7,378 nt of DNA from an uncultured Fretibacterium sp. (lineage in GTDB: Bacteria > Synergistota > Synergistia > Synergistales > Aminobacteriaceae). The notes under the pieces are model-generated. The model saw only the letters and a program-made list of their open reading frames with translations. It did not search any database and was not told the DNA's origin. Below are positions 1-4,468 of this stretch, piece after piece; the stretch's first letter is position 1; each line of letters starts with the position of its first letter. Made by a program: the position numbers and the translations under genes. The stretch covers positions 1-7,378 of the forward strand of contig CALBPU010000188.1 of the NCBI GenBank assembly GCA_937899395.1. The letters run 5' to 3'.

Positions 1-860
1 GTGATAGGTACATGCGGGAATAATTCAGGTATGTATTTAGGATTTCTTCGCATGACAAAGAAAGAGACATAAAATATTTCGTTATTAACAGTCCATTTTG
101 CCATTTTATCGACTTCATTTTTATTAAAATCGACATTTCTTCTATCAACCATGGCAAAAGTGGAAGCGGGATTATTTGATTGGAAATTGAGACATCTTTT
201 AGGAATAGGCTCATTAAAGTCATAAACATTAACATTCGCTTCTCCTTTACCAATTGAGTATAATAATTTTGATTCCCTATCGAAATAGGGAGTAATAACA
301 TTAACTTGTTCATCTATTTTAACTTGGAATACTTCTTTATTATCTTTATTTTCACCAATATTTCTAATATCGAAATTTTTAAATTCTCTTTCATTAGCTT
401 TATTGATTCCAACATAAGCGAAAGTATTTTCTCCAGACCAAACAAATTTCGCATTTCTTCCTTCAGTAACTTTAATTTTTGCCACAACATTATTTCCTCT
501 TGGGTCAAAAACAGTGATATTTCTTTCCGAGTCAGTGACACCAATAATACTTCCATCATAATTCCATTCTAAACTAGTGGGATTTCCTCCGAATTTACAG
601 GTGGCAATATTTTCTGCTTTAATCATGTTCCAAATTTGGACAGAACTATCCCCAGAAGCTGAGGCTATTACATCTTCTGCATGATGATTAAAATCAATTA
701 AACATACTTTTCTTTTATGTCCAGTATATGATTGTGATTCTGTTTTTATATCTTGAGTTAATCCCTCCTTTGGTATTTGCCATATTTTAACCGTGCAATC
801 ATCCGAAGCCGAGGCGAGTAAATCTGTACGATATGGACTGAATTTAATATCGAAAATACA
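1..860 (-). CDS. Coronin, internal fragment (eukaryotic WD40 actin-binding protein), open at both ends
   Basis: Reading the minus strand from about 860 down to 1 gives roughly 286 residues with no stop codon. They contain WD40 signatures in order: SASDDCTVKIW (about 810-780), SASGDSSVQIW (about 660-630) and a third blade with DSERNITVFDPRG. A coronin-type stretch follows with LLYSIGKGEANVNVYDF (about 260-205), VDRRNVDFNKNEV (about 150-110) and a final MRRNPKYIPELFPHVP near position 10. In coronins the matching segments are the 'GKGD.NIRYYE', 'P+RGLDV..CE' and 'VPR.S...Q.D+YP' regions, so the fragment covers about residues 80-365 of a typical 450-600 residue coronin. Coronins bind F-actin and Arp2/3 and are eukaryotic. 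The first WD blade and the C-terminal coiled coil are missing. No intron is visible. All seven glutamines I read are CAA and no in-frame TAA or TAG occurs, which favours a standard code. Arginine is mostly AGA. A gut flagellate or ciliate is plausible; the species cannot be told. Confidence 0.88.
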
Positions 861-866
861 ATTGGA
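845..866. other. Probable chimeric junction: eukaryotic coronin joined to prokaryotic dehydrogenase
   Basis: The minus-strand coronin frame keeps family resemblance up to the codons for FDIKFSP (about 855-833) and meets a stop on the minus strand at 885-887. On the plus strand the MDR dehydrogenase frame becomes recognisable at GEKVDKILELVG (from about 864), with no start codon or N-terminal domain before it. Two genes on opposite strands, from different domains of life, are therefore both cut in mid-domain within about 20 bases. The exact joint cannot be fixed by eye. An assembly or amplification chimera is the simplest explanation. Confidence 0.8.
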
Positions 867-1244
867 GAAAAAGTAGATAAGATATTAGAATTAGTTGGAC
901 CTTTAACAGTTCCAGAAAGTTTAAAACTACTAAATAAAGGTGGAATATGTTGTTCTACTGGAATACTTGGTAATGTATTTACATTAGATAAATTTGATCC
1001 AATTAAAGAAATACCGAATGGATGTTATTTAACTGGATTCTATTCAAATTATCCTACACAAGAAATAATAGATGAAATGATGACTTTTATCGATGATTAT
1101 GAAATAATGCCTGAAATCGGTAAGGTTTATTCTTTTGATGATGTAATAGAATACTCAAGAGATTTAGAAAATGGAAAAACAAATGGTAAAGGTATTGTAG
1201 TTGTTGATGAAGAATTAAAGAAAACTATAAAGGAAAATAACTAA
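852..1244 (+). CDS. Zinc-type alcohol dehydrogenase / quinone oxidoreductase-like (MDR superfamily), C-terminal fragment
   Basis: The frame ending at TAA 1242-1244 gives about 130 residues matching the second half of an MDR-superfamily NAD(P)H-dependent oxidoreductase. It has the end of the Rossmann cofactor domain (DKILELVG, then LLNKGGICCSTGILGN at about 927-974, where the family has 'L+..GG.+...G..G'). It also has the C-terminal catalytic-domain tail with IGKVYSFDDVIEYSRDLENG and a closing strand GKGIVVVDEE. The N-terminal GroES-like domain, any zinc ligands and the glycine-rich nucleotide loop lie beyond the junction, so substrate and cofactor cannot be stated. The full protein would be about 320-340 residues; a little over one third is present. 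The stop overlaps the next start (TAATG), so the two genes were probably co-transcribed and translationally coupled. AGA arginines and ATA isoleucines suit an AT-rich anaerobe such as Methanobrevibacter, Methanosphaera or Clostridium; the origin is inference. Confidence 0.75.
   Translation, partial: ENTIGEKVDKILELVGPLTVPESLKLLNKGGICCSTGILGNVFTLDKFDPIKEIPNGCYLTGFYSNYPTQEIIDEMMTFIDDYEIMPEIGKVYSFDDVIEYSRDLENGKTNGKGIVVVDEELKKTIKENN
1230..1234 (+). promoter_or_regulatory. Ribosome binding site for the Fe-S nitroreductase gene
   Basis: AAGGA lies 9 bases before the ATG at 1244, inside the last codons of the dehydrogenase gene. It supports the start at 1244, which shares one base with the upstream stop. 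Confidence 0.65.
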
Positions 1245-1975
1245 TGAAAGAAAAAACTCAGTTTATAATAGATAAGTCAAAATGTATTAAGTGTGGGAAT
1301 TGTATTAATACTTGCTCTGGTATGGTTTTGGAATTTGGAGAAGATGGATATCCAGTCATGAAAGACTTTGAAAGATTTGGTTGGAGAGGTTGCTGGAAAT
1401 GTCAGCATTGCTTAGCAGTTTGTCCTAAAGGTGCAATATCTATATTTGGTAAAGATCCTAAAGACTCAAAGCCACCTGTTCCAGAAGAAATGGGAGAATA
1501 TATGGAAAGACTTCTAACAAATAGAAGAACATGTCGAAGATATTTAGATAAAAATGTTGATAGAAATATTATTGATAGAATGTTAAAAGCAATGGAGTCA
1601 GCTCCAACAGGTGGAAATGCTTGTAATGTAGAATATACAGTTATAGATGATAAAGAAAGAGTTAAAGAAATATGGAATGTTGCTTATCTTAAAATGGAAG
1701 AACTAGCAAAGAAACATGTTTATACTCATAGTTTTAGTGATTTCTATTATAAGAAAATGAAACAATCAGAAAAAACTGTAAGGAAAGATGATTTATTATT
1801 TTGTGGAGCCCCTCATTTATTTATTGCACATGAAAAATGTGTTGGTAAATGGGCAGAAGATTCAAAGGTAAATTGTAATATAGCATCTGCTTACTTTGAA
1901 CTAATTGCTAATTCTTTTGGACTTGGAACAGCAATAATGAGCTATCCATCAGAAGTATTAGAAGAAGAATTTACA
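1244..1975 (+). other. 4Fe-4S binding nitroreductase family protein, lacking its C-terminus
   Basis: This is the N-terminal part of the 1244-3124 frame. The ferredoxin domain has CIKCGNCINTC (residues 14-24) and CWKCQHCLAVCP (50-61), each able to hold a 4Fe-4S cluster. A linker of about 30 residues leads to the FMN-binding nitroreductase domain, which begins with NRRTCRRYLDKNV (from residue 93, the phosphate-binding 'R.S.R.+' position of the family). It continues with APTGGNACNVEY and ends with ANSFGLGTAIMSYPSEVL (to about residue 239), a typical late helix-loop of the fold. About 30-50 C-terminal residues that normally complete the dimer and FMN site are absent. Members of this family occur in methanogens and clostridia and are presumed to pass electrons from Fe-S clusters to flavin; the natural substrate is unknown. 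It lies directly behind the MDR dehydrogenase in an apparent operon, suggesting linked redox roles. No signal peptide is present, so it is cytoplasmic. Confidence 0.85.
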
Positions 1976-3124
1976 AAATATCACAGTATTTTCATGCCTC
2001 GTTCAAAATGGACATCAGAAAATCCCTTTGATAATCTTGTTGAAGTTTCAAATGCAGCTGCGAGCAATCTTGTGTCAACTCTAACTCCGTTGATGATAGC
2101 AGTTCTCAATGATAATACCGATGTTGTGAATATTTTGCTTGACTTTGGAGCTGACATAAATATTCAAAGCGGAGAAGATAAAACTGCTCTCGACTATGCA
2201 AATGAATTTTTTGTAAACTCGAAATTGAAAAAATCTCCAGCCTTTGAAAAACTGAAGGCCGCTACCACAAAAACACCCAACATGAAAAATGACAAGTCTT
2301 TTGAGATGGCTGATGCTCTGGTAGGTCAGGGAAAAATTCCGATGTATGTGAGAGATAAGGGAAAATTTATTTATCATCCTGAATATTTCAAGATAAAAAT
2401 CATTGGTCAAAATGTAAATCTCCGCTCGCAGCCTGACACAAAAGCACGCATCATAGATCAACTTAGTGAACATAATTATGATAAATGGCCCAGTTATATC
2501 GGCGAATGGATTCGCCCAAACGGAGATCGCTGGGTAGTTGGTGAATATAATATAGGCTCTTTGGAAACTAAAACGGTCTGGATTTTTGGTAAATATGCAG
2601 AGCTTTTAACCGCTGAAAATTATGATTTAATAGTAAAACAAGAAAGCCCTGAACACAAAGGTGAAGAATTAATTGAATTTGTCCGCAACAGAATGCATTA
2701 CAGGGATTTTTCAGAGGAACTTGGTTACGGTTCTGTCGGTAAACAATGCGAAAAATTTTTCTCTAACGTAAGTTGGGGTTTAGGAACAAGCGGTAATAAA
2801 ATTTTTGAAAAGCAATGTGTGTTCTTTAAGGGTGTTGGGCAAAATGTGTTGACTAATCGCCGTTACATGTTCACGATTTTCTTTAACAAAGTCGCTATAG
2901 ATTCTCCTTTATACGGATTAAAAAAAGGCAATGTTATAATTTCGCAGATAAATCAGAATGACAAAATCATGTATATTTTCTCGCGACCAAATAAAGCAGA
3001 GGCTTTTCGGGCTGATATAACAATGTATGAGCTTACCGGTAATAGTCTTCTTTCAAATTCCAGTTCAAACGCAAATGAGTTTACATTAGAAGACTTTCTC
3101 GAAAAAATTTACAGCATTGATTAA
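1244..3124 (+). CDS. Chimeric open frame: 4Fe-4S nitroreductase N-terminal part joined to an ankyrin/SH3-like protein C-terminal part
   Basis: One uninterrupted frame of 626 codons starts at an ATG with a good ribosome binding site. Residues 1-67 are a ferredoxin domain with two 4Fe-4S cysteine clusters (C14, C17, C20, C24 and C50, C53, C56, C60). Residues about 92-240 are a nitroreductase fold. An ankyrin repeat follows at about 279-320, an SH3-like region at about 383-457 and an unrecognised C-terminal region at 467-626. I know of no family with this order. Of 11 arginine codons before residue 246, nine are AGA, one AGG and one CGA. Of 13 from residue 253 on, ten are CGN. With the loss of nitroreductase homology at the same place, this says that two genes from different genomes happen to be joined in frame. 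The alternative, a real fusion, is unlikely. The whole frame should not be given a single product name. The halves are described separately. Confidence 0.75.
   Translation: MKEKTQFIIDKSKCIKCGNCINTCSGMVLEFGEDGYPVMKDFERFGWRGCWKCQHCLAVCPKGAISIFGKDPKDSKPPVPEEMGEYMERLLTNRRTCRRYLDKNVDRNIIDRMLKAMESAPTGGNACNVEYTVIDDKERVKEIWNVAYLKMEELAKKHVYTHSFSDFYYKKMKQSEKTVRKDDLLFCGAPHLFIAHEKCVGKWAEDSKVNCNIASAYFELIANSFGLGTAIMSYPSEVLEEEFTKYHSIFMPRSKWTSENPFDNLVEVSNAAASNLVSTLTPLMIAVLNDNTDVVNILLDFGADINIQSGEDKTALDYANEFFVNSKLKKSPAFEKLKAATTKTPNMKNDKSFEMADALVGQGKIPMYVRDKGKFIYHPEYFKIKIIGQNVNLRSQPDTKARIIDQLSEHNYDKWPSYIGEWIRPNGDRWVVGEYNIGSLETKTVWIFGKYAELLTAENYDLIVKQESPEHKGEELIEFVRNRMHYRDFSEELGYGSVGKQCEKFFSNVSWGLGTSGNKIFEKQCVFFKGVGQNVLTNRRYMFTIFFNKVAIDSPLYGLKKGNVIISQINQNDKIMYIFSRPNKAEAFRADITMYELTGNSLLSNSSSNANEFTLEDFLEKIYSID
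1958..2002. other. Probable second chimeric junction inside an open reading frame
   Basis: Nitroreductase resemblance ends at SYPSEVLEE (about 1940-1966). The first CGN arginine codon of the downstream type is at 2000-2002 (MPR). Between them the residues EFTKYHSIF fit neither family clearly. The frame stays open across the joint, which has about a one in three chance by phase alone. The exact joint is uncertain by several tens of bases. Confidence 0.65.
1985..3124 (+). other. Ankyrin repeat plus SH3-like domain protein, lacking its N-terminus
   Basis: This is the C-terminal part of the 1244-3124 frame. Numbering from 1244, residues about 279-320 form an ankyrin repeat (TPLMIAVLNDNTDVVNILLD, then GADINIQSGEDKTALDYA). 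Ankyrin repeats come in arrays, so the missing upstream part probably held more of them. Residues about 383-457 resemble a bacterial SH3 domain (INVNLRS-like start read as GQNVNLRSQPDTKARII, a tryptophan-rich middle with GEWIRPNGDRWVVG, and WIFGKYAEL at the end). Such domains often bind cell wall or mediate protein contacts. Residues 467-626 (WGLGTSGNKIF, then SPLYGLKKGNVIISQI) match nothing I recognise; they are mixed beta-rich with a serine/asparagine-rich stretch near 605. The true start and any signal peptide are lost, so location is unknown. The gene ends just before a strong terminator and belongs with the following bacterial locus by codon use. Confidence 0.65.
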
Positions 3125-3156
3125 CTTAACAAAAAAAAAATTTTTCATGAAATAAT

Positions 3157-3198
3157 TTTCCCTCTGTCATATAATTAAAAAAGAGGGAAATTTTTTTT
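3157..3198 (+). terminator. Rho-independent terminator after the ankyrin/SH3 gene
   Basis: TTTCCCTCT (3157-3165) pairs perfectly with AGAGGGAAA (3182-3190) to form a 9 bp stem with a 16-base AT-rich loop. Eight T residues follow at once (3191-3198). It begins 32 bases after the stop at 3124 and separates that gene from the galactokinase operon. Confidence 0.85.
3170..3175 (+). promoter_or_regulatory. Candidate -10 element (TATAAT) for the galK operon
   Basis: A perfect TATAAT lies in the loop of the terminator. A start about 7 bases downstream would fall near 3182, at the right arm of the stem, so new transcripts would escape the hairpin. No good -35 box stands 16-18 bases upstream; the best match, TTTTCA at 3142-3147, is 22 bases away. 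The A10T5 tract at 3131-3145 could act as an upstream element. The operon needs a promoter somewhere in 3125-3216, but an AT-rich region yields such hexamers by chance. Confidence 0.4.
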
Positions 3199-3216
3199 GA
3201 AGGGAGATAATTAATA

Positions 3217-3282
3217 ATGACGTATTCATTTGAACTCAATGATGTTAAAGCAAAATTCGCAGAGGCCTACGGAGGAGAATAA
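3217..3282 (+). CDS. Small open frame (21 aa) ahead of galactokinase: leader peptide or relic of a galactokinase N-terminus
   Basis: ATG at 3217 is preceded by AGGGAG (3201-3206) at a spacing of 10, and the frame ends with TAA TAA at 3280-3285. The product reads MTYSFELNDVK then AKFAEAYGGE. The pattern 'F...YGG' resembles what comes just before the 'APGRVNLIGEHTD' motif in many galactokinases, so this may be a duplicated or displaced galactokinase N-terminus. The last codons (GGA GGA GAA) also form the ribosome binding site of galK, whose ATG is 4 bases after the first stop. Translation of the small frame would thus pass over, and could control, galK initiation. There is no signal peptide or membrane segment. 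It could equally be a chance frame; the good ribosome binding site and the close coupling favour translation. Confidence 0.5.
   Translation: MTYSFELNDVKAKFAEAYGGE
3271..3276 (+). promoter_or_regulatory. Ribosome binding site that fixes the galK start
   Basis: GGAGGA lies 10 bases before the ATG at 3287. The longer frame opening at an ATG at 3230 has no such site, and its first 19 residues are low in family resemblance and overlap the small upstream frame, so 3287 is the preferred start. Confidence 0.75.
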
Positions 3283-3286
3283 TAAG

Positions 3287-4468
3287 ATGTTTGAAAAAAT
3301 GCAGGAGACTTTCACACAAGTATTTGAAAATAATTCACAGCCCGAAAAATTTTTTGCTCCGGGACGTGTAAACTTAATCGGTGAACACACTGATCATGAA
3401 GGCGGATTTGTATTTCCGTGCGCTATTGACTTCGGAATTTACGCGCTTGCGGTCAAAAATTCTCAGAAAAAATTACGGCTTTACTCAATGAATTTTGACA
3501 GCAGATTTAATTCGCCGATTGAAATTAATTACGAAGATATTCACGAAAAATTATCAATAGTTCGTTCATGGGTTAATTATCCTTTAGGAGTTGCTCACGT
3601 ATTAAAAACTCACGGTTATAAATTTGATTCAGGAATTGACATTTTATATGCAGGAAATCTTCCGAACGGAGCAGGGCTTTCATCATCGGCAGCTATCGAA
3701 GTGTTGACCGTGAAAATTTTCAGTGAGTTATTAAATTTTGATATTGACGGAGTTAGTGCAGCGAAATTTTCACAAGAAGCCGAAAATAATTTTGTCGGAA
3801 TGAGATGCGGAATAATGGATCAATTTGCCGTCAGTATGGGAAAAAAAGATCATGCAGTTTTATTGAACTGTTCAACACTTGAATATTCTTATGCGCCGTT
3901 GAATTTGGGAGAAAGAAAAATAGTAATCACAAATTCAAACGTTCCTCATTCGCTCGTAGGTTCTGAATATAATTTACGCCGTCAACAATGTGAAAATGCT
4001 CTTGCAGATATTCAAACCGTGAAAAAAATTTCATGTCTTTGTGATTTAAGTGTGAATGAATTAGACGAATATTCATATTGCATTAAAGACCCTGTTAATT
4101 TACGCCGTGCCCGCCATGCAGTGAGTGAAAATTCGAGAGCTTTAAGAGCTTCAGAAGCATTAAAGAACGGGGACTTAAAAACTTTCGGCCGATTAATGAA
4201 CGCTTCCCATGTTTCATTGAGAGATGATTATCAGGTTACGGTGCCAGAACTTGATACACTTGCGAGTTTAGCGTGGAATTTTGAAGGTGTTACAGGTTCA
4301 AGAATGACAGGCGGAGGATTTGGAGGCTGTACGGTTAGCATTGTTGACAATGACAAGGTTGATGAATTTATCCGTACTGTCGGAAATCAATATGAGAAAT
4401 TGACAGGCAGGACAGCGAGTTTTTACACGACAGGAAGCAATGACGGAGCGAGGAAAATAATATGCTAA
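3287..4468 (+). CDS. galK: Galactokinase
   Basis: The 393-residue product is complete; the E. coli enzyme has 382. It belongs to the GHMP kinase family and phosphorylates alpha-D-galactose to galactose 1-phosphate with ATP, the first committed step of the Leloir pathway, in the cytoplasm. Visible motifs, in order: the galactokinase signature PGRVNLIGEHTDH at residues 25-37, the ATP-binding GHMP loop LPNGAGLSSSAA at 125-136, MRCGIMDQFAVSMG at 172-185 with the likely catalytic aspartate D178, and the C-terminal GHMP motif MTGGGFGGC at 340-348. All key residues look intact. The start at 3287 is chosen from the GGAGGA site; an in-frame ATG at 3230 would add 19 unlikely residues. The stop overlaps the start of the next gene by 7 bases. 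No other Leloir genes (galE, galT) are in the window. Confidence 0.95.
   Translation: MFEKMQETFTQVFENNSQPEKFFAPGRVNLIGEHTDHEGGFVFPCAIDFGIYALAVKNSQKKLRLYSMNFDSRFNSPIEINYEDIHEKLSIVRSWVNYPLGVAHVLKTHGYKFDSGIDILYAGNLPNGAGLSSSAAIEVLTVKIFSELLNFDIDGVSAAKFSQEAENNFVGMRCGIMDQFAVSMGKKDHAVLLNCSTLEYSYAPLNLGERKIVITNSNVPHSLVGSEYNLRRQQCENALADIQTVKKISCLCDLSVNELDEYSYCIKDPVNLRRARHAVSENSRALRASEALKNGDLKTFGRLMNASHVSLRDDYQVTVPELDTLASLAWNFEGVTGSRMTGGGFGGCTVSIVDNDKVDEFIRTVGNQYEKLTGRTASFYTTGSNDGARKIIC
4450..4454 (+). promoter_or_regulatory. Ribosome binding site for the exported repeat protein
   Basis: GAGGA inside the last galK codons lies 7 bases before the ATG at 4462. The alternative ATG at 4480 has no purine-rich site in front, so the longer start is favoured. 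Confidence 0.6.

Noticed and set aside
306..572. Open frame of 88 codons on the plus strand and one of 81 codons on the minus strand (314-559)
   Set aside because: Both lie inside the coronin fragment in other frames; compositions are low-complexity (F/I/S-rich or K/L/E-rich) and no family pattern is seen, whereas the coronin frame is clear.
2081..2473. 130-codon minus-strand frame
   Set aside because: Opposite to the ankyrin/SH3 coding frame, which has recognisable domains; no ribosome binding site or family signal on the minus strand.
3230..3286. Longer galactokinase start at an ATG at 3230
   Set aside because: No ribosome binding site precedes it, the 19 extra residues resemble nothing in the family, and a strong GGAGGA site directs initiation to 3287.
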